The notes under the pieces were generated by a model. It made no database searches and had not been told where the DNA came from. It saw only the letters and a list, made by a program, of their open reading frames with translations. DNA of 64,000 nucleotides from Nocardioides sp. URHA0020. GTDB taxonomy: Bacteria; Actinomycetota; Actinomycetes; Propionibacteriales; Nocardioidaceae. Position 1 is the first letter of the stretch; every line of letters starts with the position of its first letter. A program made the position numbers and the translations under genes. Of the stretch, positions 55,770 through 64,000 are shown piece after piece. The stretch is taken from contig NZ_JIAR01000025.1 of the NCBI RefSeq assembly GCF_000620705.1, forward strand, positions 193,501 to 257,500, read 5' to 3'.

Positions 55770-57458
55770 CTAGAAGCGCGCCGGCTCCCGGTACTCGCCC
55801 CACTCGGCCCGCAGCACGTCGCAGATCTCGCCGAGGGTCGCCTCCACGCGTACGGCGTCCAGCATCGGCTCGATCATGTTGCCGTCGGTGCGGGCCACCT
55901 CGACCAGGCGGGTCAGGGCCGCCGAGACGGCCTCGGCGTCGCGCACCGACTTGCGGGCCGCCAGCACGCGGACCTGCTCGACCTCGACCTCGTGGGAGAC
56001 CCGCAGGATCTCCAGGTCGTGGGTGACCGACTCCTGGTGGCAGTTGACGCCGACGATCCGCTTCTCGCGCTTCTCCAGCGACACCTGGTACTGGAACGCG
56101 GCCTCGGCGATCTCGGACATGAACCAGCCCTCCTCGATGCCGTGCAGCAGGCCGCGGGTGACGAGCCACTCGCCACGACCGACGGCAGCGGCGATCTGCT
56201 CGGGCTGCTCGGAGGTCAGGGTGGAGCCGCCCATCGAGAGGATCTTGTCGAAGATCGCGGTGGCCTCGGCCTCGATCCGGTCGGTCAGCGCCTCGACGTA
56301 CCAGGAGCCGCCCAGCGGGTCCGCGACGTTGACGACGCCGGTCTCCTCCATGATCACCTGCTGGGTGCGCAGCGCGATCTCGGCGGCCTGCTCGCTGGGC
56401 AGCGCGAGGGTCTCGTCGAGCGCGTTGGTGTGCAGCGAGTTCGTGCCGCCCAGCACGGCGGAGAGCGCCTCGATGCCGGTGCGGACGACGTTGTTGTAGG
56501 GCTGCTGCGCGGTCAGCGACACTCCCGCGGTCTGGGTGTGGAAGCGCAGCCACTGCGCCTTCTCGGACGTCGCGCCGTACACGTCGCGCAGCCAGCGCGC
56601 CCAGATCCGGCGGGCCGCGCGGAACTTGGCGATCTCCTCGAAGAAGTCGACGTGGGCGTCGAAGAAGAAGGACAGCCCGGGCGCGAACTCGTCGACGTCG
56701 AGGCCGCGGGAGAGCCCGAGCTCGACGTACCCGAAGCCGTCGGCCAGCGTGAACGCGAGCTCTTGCGCGGCCGTCGAGCCGGCCTCGCGGATGTGGTAGC
56801 CGGAGACGGAGAGCGGCTTGTACGCCGGGATGTTCTCGACGCAGTACTCCATCAGGTCGCCGATCAGGCGCAGGTGCGGCTCGGGGGTGAAGAGCCACTC
56901 CTTCTGGGCGATGTACTCCTTGAAGATGTCGGTCTGCAGCGTCCCGTTGAGCTTGCCGGTGTCGACGCCGGCGCGCTCGGCGGCGACGATCATCATGCAG
57001 AAGACCGGTACGGCCGGGCCGCTGATCGTCATCGAGGTCGTCACGTCACCGAGGTCGATGCCGTCGAAGAGCACCTCCATGTCGGCCGCCGAGTCGATCG
57101 CGACGCCGCAGTGGCCGACCTCGCCCAGCGACTTGGGGTCGTCGGAGTCGCGGCCCATCAGGGTCGGCATGTCGAAGGCGACCGAGAGGCCGCCGCCGCC
57201 GCGACCCAGGATCATCCGGTAGCGCTCGTTGGTCTGCTGGGCGTTGCCGAAGCCCGCGAACTGCCGGATGGTCCACGACCGGCCGCGGTAGCCGGTCGGG
57301 TAGAGCCCGCGGGTGAACGGGAACTCGCCGGGCCACTCCGAGTCGTCGGTGCCGTACGCCGGCTCGAGCTCGAGACCGCTCAGGGTCGTGAAGTCGACCT
57401 CGCGCACCCGGGACCGGTCGTAGCGGGCCTGCCACCGCGTGCGTGCGTTCTCGCTCAT
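55770..57458 (-). CDS. B12-type acyl-CoA mutase, large-subunit form (no cobalamin domain)
   Basis: 562 aa, ATG at 57458. A full TIM-barrel mutase domain: WTIRQFAGFGNAQQTNERYRMILGRGGGGLSVAFDMPTLMGRDSDDP, then GYHIREAGSTAAQELAFTLADGFGYVELGLSRGLDVDEFAPGLSFFFDAHVDFFEEIAKFRAARRIWARW. The chain ends at residue 562, before the cobalamin-binding C-terminal domain, so a separate small subunit is needed. The substrate-contacting tyrosine of methylmalonyl-CoA mutase is replaced by Gly in PTGYRG. Ethylmalonyl- or isobutyryl-CoA are options. Confidence 0.85.
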   Translation of the reverse strand: MSENARTRWQARYDRSRVREVDFTTLSGLELEPAYGTDDSEWPGEFPFTRGLYPTGYRGRSWTIRQFAGFGNAQQTNERYRMILGRGGGGLSVAFDMPTLMGRDSDDPKSLGEVGHCGVAIDSAADMEVLFDGIDLGDVTTSMTISGPAVPVFCMMIVAAERAGVDTGKLNGTLQTDIFKEYIAQKEWLFTPEPHLRLIGDLMEYCVENIPAYKPLSVSGYHIREAGSTAAQELAFTLADGFGYVELGLSRGLDVDEFAPGLSFFFDAHVDFFEEIAKFRAARRIWARWLRDVYGATSEKAQWLRFHTQTAGVSLTAQQPYNNVVRTGIEALSAVLGGTNSLHTNALDETLALPSEQAAEIALRTQQVIMEETGVVNVADPLGGSWYVEALTDRIEAEATAIFDKILSMGGSTLTSEQPEQIAAAVGRGEWLVTRGLLHGIEEGWFMSEIAEAAFQYQVSLEKREKRIVGVNCHQESVTHDLEILRVSHEVEVEQVRVLAARKSVRDAEAVSAALTRLVEVARTDGNMIEPMLDAVRVEATLGEICDVLRAEWGEYREPARF

Positions 57459-57464
57459 ACCCAG

Positions 57465-57493
57465 ATAGTAGGACGTCCTACTAAATCGACCAA
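57465..57493 (-). promoter_or_regulatory. Sigma-70 promoter of the mutase with an overlapping palindromic operator
   Basis: Minus strand TTGGTC (57488-57493), 17 nt, TACTAT (57465-57470), 6 nt, then the ATG. A perfect 18-bp palindrome TAGTAGGACGTCCTACTA (57466-57483) covers the spacer and the minus-10. Confidence 0.75.
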
Positions 57494-57613
57494 GTGCACG
57501 TTTGTGCAGCACTCGACCCCTTGCTCCGGCGTCTCACTTCGGGATAGGACAGATCTCGGCGCCACCCGCCACCGCGGGTCAGCACTCGGCAGGCGCCATT
57601 CTCGGGAGGTCTC

Positions 57614-59794
57614 ATGAAGACGTCGTTCCTACCCGCCGGAGTCGCCCTCGCCACCTGCGCGGCCGGTCTCCTCTTCCCCTTCGGCGCCGCGACCGCGACG
57701 CCCGGGGCGGTCACCGCGGCTCCACCTCGTACGCCGGCACCGAGCGACGTCCGCGAGGTGTCGCCCAACGCGAAGTTCTCCACCAAGAGGCTCGGCAACC
57801 TCAAGGCGCAGTCCAAGCTCAGCGCTCCCGCCGCGGCCCCGACGCCGACGGTCGGCACCCAGCGCCAGTGGCTGGGCCTCGACGACTTCAACGGCACGCT
57901 CTACCGCAAGGACTACACGCTGCGCGCCGTGGGCGACAAGATCGAGGTCTGGGTCGCCAACGACACCTCCTTCCCCGCCGGGGACTGCCGCGGTGCGGCC
58001 AGCACGGTCGTCACCCAGGCCCAGGTCGACCGGCTCGTCAGCGAGTTCGACGGCAACATGTACCCGAAGGAGACCGCGACCTTCAGCACGCCGCCCGACC
58101 GCGACGGCACCCACGCGGGCATCTCCGGCGACTACACCGGTGACGGCGACAAGACCGTCGCGCTGATCGACAACGTCCGCGACGACAACTACTACGACTT
58201 CCCGGCCGCCTCCACGTACATCGCGGGCTTCTTCTCCTCGCAGTTCAACGAGCTGCTCGACCGCAACGTGATGACGATCGACGCCTACGACTGGGCGCAC
58301 CGCACCGGTGACAACCCGCCGGACGCGTCCACCGCCGACCCGTGCACCAGCCGGCCGGCCCGGCCCAACCTCTACGAGGGGACGTTCGCGCACGAGTGGC
58401 AGCACCTCCTGCACTACTACACCGACCCGTTTGAGGTGAACTGGATCAACGAGGGTCTCTCCGACTTCGCCCAGACGCTGGTCGGGTACGTCGACGCCAC
58501 CAGGACCGTCGACCAGCCCGGGGCGGACAGCCACATCTACTGCTTCCAGGGCTTCGGCACCGTGCAGACGCAGTACAACCCCAACCCCCGCGACTGCGGC
58601 GGCGCCCAGAACTCCCTGACGCTCTGGGGCGAGGACCCCAACCCGGCAGCGGTGCTCGCCGACTACGGCAACGCCTACTCGATGATGCTCTACCTCTACG
58701 ACCGGTTCGGGACCGACTTCATGTCGGCGCTGCACCGTGACGGCGAGTTCCAGGGCGTCGCCAGCCTGGCGCACGAGCTCAAGGGCGAGGGCATCAACGA
58801 CGCCTACAAGGTGATCCACCAGTTCCAGTCGATGGTGCTGCTCGACAAGATCATCGGCGACGCGAAGAAGTCGATCGTCCTGGGCGTCAACAAGAAGGTC
58901 GTCACCACGCCGAGCCTGCGCTCGACGGTCAACCTCGACAACCCGGAGTCGTACGACACCCCCGGCGCCGCCCCCAACGGCGCGGACTACGTCGCGCTCC
59001 GCGGTGCTGACGGCAAGACGCTCAAGGGCAGCAAGCTGCGGTCGCTGAGCTTCAAGGGCGCCGCGACGCTGCCGACCCAGCCGCTCACCTGGTCCGTCGT
59101 GTCCGACGACCCCGACCGGGCCGGCAACCCGGTGCTCTGGTCGGGCAACGCCAACAACCTGGACTCGGCAGCGGTCACCTCGGTGACGGTGCCGACCGCG
59201 GACCCGACGCTGACCTTCGATGCCAAGTACGGCGCCGAGCTCGGCTACGACTACGCCTACGTCCAGGTCTCCACCGACGGTGGCAAGACCTACACCTCGA
59301 TCGCCGGCGACCACACGGTCGACGGGCCGCTCGGGGCGGCCCTGAACGGCACGACCACGGGCTTCGAGCCGCAGTCGTACGACCTCTCGGCGTACGCCGG
59401 GCAGAGCGTGCTGCTCAGCTTCCGCTACGTCAGTGACGGGGGCGTCAACGAGGGCGGCCTGCTGGTGGACGACATCGCGGTGGGTGGCACGACGATCAGC
59501 GACGGCTCCAGCCTGGCGCCGTTCAAGTCGCCGACGCAGATCAGCCCGCAGAAGGTCCAGAACTGGAACTTCAAGCTGGTCGGCATCCGGGCGGGCAAGG
59601 TCGCGAAGGTGCTGCAGGTCGAGTGGAACGGCCGCAACCACCTGTCCCTGGACCGGCGCGACCTGCTCGCGGCGATCCCGTTCGACAAGGTGGTCGCGAT
59701 CGTGGCGACCGACGACCCCTCCGAGCTGGTCCAGCAGTTCGCGCCGTACACGCTGAAGGTCAACGGCGTCACCCAACCGGGGGGCGCGTCCTGA
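57614..59794 (+). CDS. Secreted zinc metalloprotease
   Basis: 726 aa, ATG at 57614 with GGAGGT 4 nt upstream. Signal peptide at the start (LPAGVALATCAAGLLFPFGAATATP). The metal site is HEWQHLLHYYTDPFEVNWINEGLSDF near residues 260-285: HExxH then NEGLSDF as third ligand. The middle and C-terminal regions have beta domains (STDGGKTYTSIAGD), as in immune-inhibitor-A-like and M6/M30 peptidases. No sortase signal. Confidence 0.82.
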   Translation: MKTSFLPAGVALATCAAGLLFPFGAATATPGAVTAAPPRTPAPSDVREVSPNAKFSTKRLGNLKAQSKLSAPAAAPTPTVGTQRQWLGLDDFNGTLYRKDYTLRAVGDKIEVWVANDTSFPAGDCRGAASTVVTQAQVDRLVSEFDGNMYPKETATFSTPPDRDGTHAGISGDYTGDGDKTVALIDNVRDDNYYDFPAASTYIAGFFSSQFNELLDRNVMTIDAYDWAHRTGDNPPDASTADPCTSRPARPNLYEGTFAHEWQHLLHYYTDPFEVNWINEGLSDFAQTLVGYVDATRTVDQPGADSHIYCFQGFGTVQTQYNPNPRDCGGAQNSLTLWGEDPNPAAVLADYGNAYSMMLYLYDRFGTDFMSALHRDGEFQGVASLAHELKGEGINDAYKVIHQFQSMVLLDKIIGDAKKSIVLGVNKKVVTTPSLRSTVNLDNPESYDTPGAAPNGADYVALRGADGKTLKGSKLRSLSFKGAATLPTQPLTWSVVSDDPDRAGNPVLWSGNANNLDSAAVTSVTVPTADPTLTFDAKYGAELGYDYAYVQVSTDGGKTYTSIAGDHTVDGPLGAALNGTTTGFEPQSYDLSAYAGQSVLLSFRYVSDGGVNEGGLLVDDIAVGGTTISDGSSLAPFKSPTQISPQKVQNWNFKLVGIRAGKVAKVLQVEWNGRNHLSLDRRDLLAAIPFDKVVAIVATDDPSELVQQFAPYTLKVNGVTQPGGAS

Positions 59795-59821
59795 TCCCTC
59801 AGGTCTGAGCGGCACAGCACG

Positions 59822-59862
59822 AGAGCCGCCCGTCGCGGGTGTCCACCGCGGCGGGCGGCTCT
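59822..59862. terminator. Bidirectional hairpin between the metalloprotease and MarR genes
   Basis: Arms AGAGCCGCCCG (59822-59832) and CGGGCGGCTCT (59852-59862), extended by GCGG/CCGC, between convergent genes. Confidence 0.7.
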
Positions 59863-59876
59863 GCACGTGCCACCGC

Positions 59877-60365
59877 CTAGAAGTCGCCGGCCGCCTTGCG
59901 GACCGGCGTCAGGACGTCGGAGATCGTCGCGAGGTCGGCGTCGGAGAGCGCGCTCAGCGCGAAGTCGGCGTCGACCAGGTCCTTCGTGGCCACCTCGACC
60001 AGGTCCCGCCCGCGGTCGGTGATCTCGGCGAGCACCGCCCGCCCGTCGTCGGGGTGCGCCTTGCGCTCCACCAGACCCGCCGCCTCGAGGCGGCGCACGA
60101 TCGAGGTCACCGAGGTCGGGTGCACCTGCAGCCGCTCCCCCATCTTGCCCAGCGGCAGCGAGCCGCGCGACGAGAAGGTGAGCAGCACCAGTGCCTCGTA
60201 GCGGGCGAAGCTGAGCCCGTGCGGCTTCAGGATCGCGTCCAGCCGCCCGATCACCAGCTGCTGGACCCGCATCAGCGAGGTCACCGCGTGCATCGCGGGC
60301 ACGCCGTCCCAGCGCCGGCCCCACTGGCGCGCCGCTTCCTCGATGGGGTCGAACGGAAGAGCCAC
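59877..60365 (-). CDS. MarR-family transcriptional regulator
   Basis: 162 aa, GTG at 60365. The winged HTH is GSLPLGKMGERLQVHPTSVTSIVRRLEAAGLVERKAHPDDGRAVLAEITDRGRDL near 70-120, with flanking dimerisation helices. Homologues often bind their own promoter. It lies between two secreted-protease genes, but no direct operator is visible near them. Confidence 0.9.
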   Translation of the reverse strand: MALPFDPIEEAARQWGRRWDGVPAMHAVTSLMRVQQLVIGRLDAILKPHGLSFARYEALVLLTFSSRGSLPLGKMGERLQVHPTSVTSIVRRLEAAGLVERKAHPDDGRAVLAEITDRGRDLVEVATKDLVDADFALSALSDADLATISDVLTPVRKAAGDF

Positions 60366-60433
60366 GCGGTGACCCTAGTTGAACCCGCCACTCGCGCAGT
60401 CGTCTCGTCCCACCGTCGGGACCGGACGACGAA

Positions 60434-60469
60434 GCGGCCGCCCACCCGGAGATCCGGGTGGACGGCCGC
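60434..60469 (-). terminator. Hairpin after the subtilase gene
   Basis: Arms at 60434-60449 and 60454-60469 pair over 16 bp with one mismatch and a 4-nt loop (AGAT), 19 nt past the stop. A strong stem without a U-tract. Confidence 0.7.
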
Positions 60470-60487
60470 GCCGATCGAGGTCGGTGC

Positions 60488-63400
60488 CTACTTCTTCTTC
60501 TTCTTCACGGTGTACGTGACCGTGCTGGACTTGCCCGCGTTGTAGGTCGAGTCACCTGCGTAGACCGCCTGCAGACGCAGCTTGCCGGCCTTCCGCGGGG
60601 TGAACCGCAAGGTCGCCCTGCCGCCGGACAACGTGCCCCTCGCGACGGTGGTGCCGCCGCTCTTGAGCAGCACGCTGCCGGTGGCTCGGATGCCGGCCAC
60701 CGTGGCGACCGTCACCTTGGCCGTGACCGGCTTGCCCACCTTGCCGCTTCGGGCCGACAGGCTCAGGCCGACCCTCGCAGCCGCCTTCGTCGCCTTGACC
60801 GTCACGACGTCGGACGTGGCTCCCGCGTACGTCGCCTTGAACTTGAAGGTGCCGGGCTTCTTCGGGACGAAGGTGATCGTCACCGTCCCGTTGGACCCGG
60901 GCACCCCCGACCCGACCACCTTGTTGGTGGCGGTGTCGGTGACGACGACCTTGTCGGTCGGTGCGGCCGCGTCGCTCGGGTCGAAGGCAGTCGCCCTCAG
61001 CTTGACCGATGCGCCACGCACGACCGAGGACGGCGTCGCCACCAGGTCGACGGCGGGCTGCAGGTTCAGCTTCGACACCTGCGCCTTGTTGCCGGCCTTG
61101 TTGTGGAAGTGGAGCACCAGCAGCCCACGTCCACCGTCTCGGACGTAGCTCTCGGTGTCACCCGTCACCGTGAGTCCCAACCCGGGCTGGTCCTCGACCA
61201 GCGGACCGGCGCCCTCTTCGGTCACCGTCACCGCCGGAGCGAAGAGGTCCGCGGACAGCGGGTCGACCAGGTTACCGGTGGCCGGGTCGGCGCCGATGGC
61301 GTCGATGGTGCCGAGGCTGGACGACGCGAAGGTGAGCACGCCGTAGTCGACCCGCGGGTGCTGCGCGTCGATCCCGTACGGCTTCAGTGCCGCGAGGGAC
61401 AGTGGGAGCATCAGCACGTCGCTGTCGAAGGTGGCCAGGTCGAGATTGCCGAACCGACCGTTCAAGAGCTCGGTGTCGACCAGGTCCCCGGTCGTGAGGT
61501 CCTGGAGATTGACGACGAACACGTCCTCGTCCGGGAGGCGGGTGTTGTACATCACCAGGTCCGACTTGCCGTCGCGGTTGACGTCGAGGTAGACCTCGAA
61601 CTGCACCTTGCTGGCCGGGGTGCTGAAGACGCCCCTCGTGCTGAGGCCGATGTAGGCCATGGCACTGGCCGGCGTCGTGTAGGGCGCGTCGGACGTGACG
61701 CCGACGTACTTCAGGTCCGCACCCTTGTCAGCGGGCACTCGCACGCAGAGGTCCGTGACCACGACCGAGCAGTCGAGCGCGACCGGGCTGACAGCCTGCA
61801 GCTCGAGCCCGGCGGCGACCGAGAAGATCGAGCTGGCGCCGCTCCCCTGGTCCACGCCGACGCCGGTGGAGGTCAGGGTCCCCGTCTGCGGGTCGCCCGC
61901 GGCCAGATCGATGCGGTCGGGCTGCGTCAGCTGGGCAGCCGGGCGCGGCGCCGAGTAGACCGGGACCCGGAGCTCGGGCGCATCGGTGGTCGGCGTCAGC
62001 AGCAGGTTGCCGCTGGCGTCCGCCAAGGTCTCGAGCGGGTAGGGGTCGACGACCCCCTGCTCGAAGCGACCGTGGGTGGCGTCGACGGTCTTCGTCAGCT
62101 CGGTCGGGTCGTCGACCGTGAAGGTCACGGTGACCTCCGTGGAGCTGTCGGCGGGGACCGTCACCTGAGCCGGCGAGATGTCGTAGCTGACGCCCGGGAC
62201 GGACGTGATCTCGTCGTAGCTGGTGTCGTAGGTGAGCGACGTACCTCCGGTGTTGTCGACCTTGACCGTCTTGGTCAGCGTCATCGGCTCGGTCACCTCG
62301 ACGGGACCGAAGGAGACGCTCACGGCGCCCGGGTCGTCGGTGACGTACGCCAGCACGTCGTTGTCGAGCGCCGGGACCGCCTGGATGCGCCCGGAGCCGA
62401 CCCGGTTCGGGGCGTAGCGGTCGCTCGTCGGTGCGGCGGAGCCGCCGACGTACAGGTTCTGGCCGGCGGTGTTCATGATGTCGGCCTTGACCTGCTCCGG
62501 AGTCCAGCTCGGGTGCTTCGAGACGACGAGCGCGGACAGTCCTGCGACCATCGGCGCCGCCATCGACGTACCGCTCTCCGTCTCGCCCTCGTCGCCGGTG
62601 CCGACCGAGGTCGAGAACACGGTGCCGCCGACCGCGGAGACGTCGGGCTTCAACCCGCCGTTGCCGCGCAGGCCGCGCGAGGAGAAGTCGGTCAGCTTGT
62701 TGTCGTCATCCGGGAACTGCTGGTTGACGGCGTTCTTGCCGGTGCCCGTCACGGTGACCGGGTGGCTGGCCTCGACGGCCGCGCGGATCGCGTCGCCGCC
62801 CGTCTTGTTGACCAGCACGCCCGGGATGACCGCCGAGCCGGTGATGCCGGCCGAGAAGGACTCCTTGTTGCTGGCGTAGACGAAGCCGATGCCGCCGGCG
62901 GCGGCGATGTTCGCCGCGCGCTGGGCCGAGCCGCACTCGAGGGCGTCGTCGGTCCAGGTGACCAGCGCGATCTTGCCGGCGATGGCGGCCTTGTCGGCCG
63001 GGCTGAAGGGCGCGTCGGTGCAGCCCGTGGTGCTGCCGGTCGGGATCACGATCTGCCCTGCGAGGTCGGGCTTCGAGTCCCAGTCGTAGGCGACCGAGCG
63101 CTCGGCGGCGAACTGGTGGTCGGTGTCCTCGTAGCTGACGTTCAGGCCGTCGACGACGCTCTGGGCGTCGAGGGAGGCGGCGACGGTGATCGCCTTGCGG
63201 GCCGAGCCCGGCGAGCCGCCGACGTCGTACAGGTCGTAGGAGTTGCCCGACGAGATCGCCATCGTGATGCCCAGGTCGGAGGCGGCGTTGGCGGCCACCG
63301 CGTCGGCGTCGTCGGGGCTGCCGAAGTCGGAGCCGAGCGACATGTTGACCACGTCGACGTGGTCGGAGGTGTCGCCGTCGCCGTTGGGGTCCGCGGCCTT

Positions 63401-64000
63401 GTCGATGGCCTGCGTCACGACGTCGGTGCTGCCGGCGCAGCCGAAGACCCGGAAGGCCAGGAGGCTCGCCTTCGGCGCCATGCCGGGACCGATCTTCATG
63501 TCGGCGAAGGGGGTGTCGGTGTCGTAGTCACCGGCGTAGGTCGTGCCGTCGGCGTTCTCACCGAGACCGGCCGCGCTGCCCGCGACGTGGGAGCCGTGGC
63601 CCTCGCAGTCGAGCGGGTTGGGGTCCGGGGTCGGGACCGGGTTGTACGCCGGGTCCGCCGGGTCGGCGTTGTAGTCGTCACCGACGAGGTCGTAGCCGCC
63701 GACCACCTTGGCCGTCGGGAAGATGCTGCTCGCCGAGAGGGTCGCGTCGTCGGCGTGCGCGTGCTCCGCGTCGTACGCCGCCGTGGTGCCGGGACCGCCG
63801 AAGTTGGCGTGGGTGAAGTCGATGCCGGTGTCGATGATGCCGATCGTGGTGCCCTGACCGGCGTCCCCGGTGCCCTCCCAGGCCTGCGGTGCGCCCTGGA
63901 GCGGGACGGCGTAGCTGTTCTGGTACGACTTCGGCGTGATCGGGTAGACCGCTGCCACACCAGGGATCTGCGAGATGGCGTCGTAGTTGTCGACGTTCGT
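60488..64000 (-). CDS. Secreted S8 subtilase with Ig-like repeats, 5' partial
   Basis: The open frame continues past the window end, so the signal peptide and most of the propeptide are missing; the I9-type end (SQIPGVAAVYP) is visible. Catalytic residues are D in IGIIDTGIDFTHANFGG, H in DCEGHGSHVAGSAAG and S in SGTSMAAPMVAGLSALVV, with a PA-type insert between H and S. The C-terminal third has Ig-like repeats (RGASVKLRATAFDP, KVVVTDTATNKVVGS, GRATLRFTPRKAGKL). No sortase motif, so secreted. Confidence 0.92.
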   Translation of the reverse strand, partial: TNVDNYDAISQIPGVAAVYPITPKSYQNSYAVPLQGAPQAWEGTGDAGQGTTIGIIDTGIDFTHANFGGPGTTAAYDAEHAHADDATLSASSIFPTAKVVGGYDLVGDDYNADPADPAYNPVPTPDPNPLDCEGHGSHVAGSAAGLGENADGTTYAGDYDTDTPFADMKIGPGMAPKASLLAFRVFGCAGSTDVVTQAIDKAADPNGDGDTSDHVDVVNMSLGSDFGSPDDADAVAANAASDLGITMAISSGNSYDLYDVGGSPGSARKAITVAASLDAQSVVDGLNVSYEDTDHQFAAERSVAYDWDSKPDLAGQIVIPTGSTTGCTDAPFSPADKAAIAGKIALVTWTDDALECGSAQRAANIAAAGGIGFVYASNKESFSAGITGSAVIPGVLVNKTGGDAIRAAVEASHPVTVTGTGKNAVNQQFPDDDNKLTDFSSRGLRGNGGLKPDVSAVGGTVFSTSVGTGDEGETESGTSMAAPMVAGLSALVVSKHPSWTPEQVKADIMNTAGQNLYVGGSAAPTSDRYAPNRVGSGRIQAVPALDNDVLAYVTDDPGAVSVSFGPVEVTEPMTLTKTVKVDNTGGTSLTYDTSYDEITSVPGVSYDISPAQVTVPADSSTEVTVTFTVDDPTELTKTVDATHGRFEQGVVDPYPLETLADASGNLLLTPTTDAPELRVPVYSAPRPAAQLTQPDRIDLAAGDPQTGTLTSTGVGVDQGSGASSIFSVAAGLELQAVSPVALDCSVVVTDLCVRVPADKGADLKYVGVTSDAPYTTPASAMAYIGLSTRGVFSTPASKVQFEVYLDVNRDGKSDLVMYNTRLPDEDVFVVNLQDLTTGDLVDTELLNGRFGNLDLATFDSDVLMLPLSLAALKPYGIDAQHPRVDYGVLTFASSSLGTIDAIGADPATGNLVDPLSADLFAPAVTVTEEGAGPLVEDQPGLGLTVTGDTESYVRDGGRGLLVLHFHNKAGNKAQVSKLNLQPAVDLVATPSSVVRGASVKLRATAFDPSDAAAPTDKVVVTDTATNKVVGSGVPGSNGTVTITFVPKKPGTFKFKATYAGATSDVVTVKATKAAARVGLSLSARSGKVGKPVTAKVTVATVAGIRATGSVLLKSGGTTVARGTLSGGRATLRFTPRKAGKLRLQAVYAGDSTYNAGKSSTVTYTVKKKKK

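Overview
The window is about 64 kb of very GC-rich DNA with strong G/C bias at third codon positions. GTG starts are frequent, 4-bp start/stop overlaps are common, and several genes have leaderless-type promoters. Gene content (GlgE pathway, ANTAR and SARP-type regulators, DUF4383, DUF3618, DUF4235 and DUF5709 proteins, GTG-started metabolic genes) points to an actinobacterial chromosome, most like Nocardioides and relatives in Nocardioidaceae. The genus is an inference. There are no transposases, integrases, prophage structural genes or CRISPR arrays.

Layout. (1) 1-5668: a translationally coupled operon for ADP-heptose synthesis and transfer (gmhB, GT9, GT4, gmhA, fused hldE, GT9), unexpected in a lineage without LPS. 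(2) About 5.6-23.8 kb: a general-stress island with two STAS proteins, a GAF-ANTAR regulator, DUF4383, a divergent SDR pair, DUF5709, an MBL hydrolase, a small helical protein with a hemerythrin, DUF2243 with CtaG, a manganese catalase with an exporter, a SARP-like regulator, a PLP decarboxylase, and two sets of envelope proteins (phage-holin-like, DUF3618, YihY, DUF4235). Ten loci here carry GNNT-N15/16-GGNTAC boxes resembling SigB/SigF-type promoters; an eleventh lies at 52.9 kb before DUF2945/DUF3140. (3) 23.9-28.2 kb: a TetR regulator, tRNA-Ala(GGC), then a housekeeping minus-strand run proA - 46-aa membrane peptide - nadD - rsfS - histidine phosphatase. (4) 28.2-36.5 kb: a secreted PLD-like protein, an APH-like kinase, a large SF2 helicase, etfA/etfB, a small membrane protein and an enoyl-CoA hydratase. 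(5) 36.5-49.0 kb: alpha-glucan and trehalose metabolism, with glgX and glgP convergent and the coupled operon glgE-treS-mak-glgB. (6) 49-57.5 kb: NUDIX, YccF, EamA, LysR, DUF2945/DUF3140, a thioredoxin-fold TPR protein, a CoA-transferase and a B12-type acyl-CoA mutase behind a palindromic operator. (7) 57.6-64 kb: a secreted zinc metalloprotease, a MarR regulator and a secreted subtilase cut by the window end.

How the parts work together. GlgE, TreS, Mak and GlgB link trehalose to branched alpha-glucan through maltose-1-phosphate, while GlgP and GlgX degrade the polymer. The stress island appears to form one regulon of dispersed short units sharing a promoter type, combining peroxide detoxification, manganese handling, envelope proteins and anti-sigma-antagonist-like switches. 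Non-coding structure is rich: a 34-bp tandem array and a 163-bp element that share the same terminal sequence, a twin 83-nt repeat, a 24-bp hairpin between etfA and the helicase, and an 11-bp-period repeat between the manganese catalase and the SARP-like gene.
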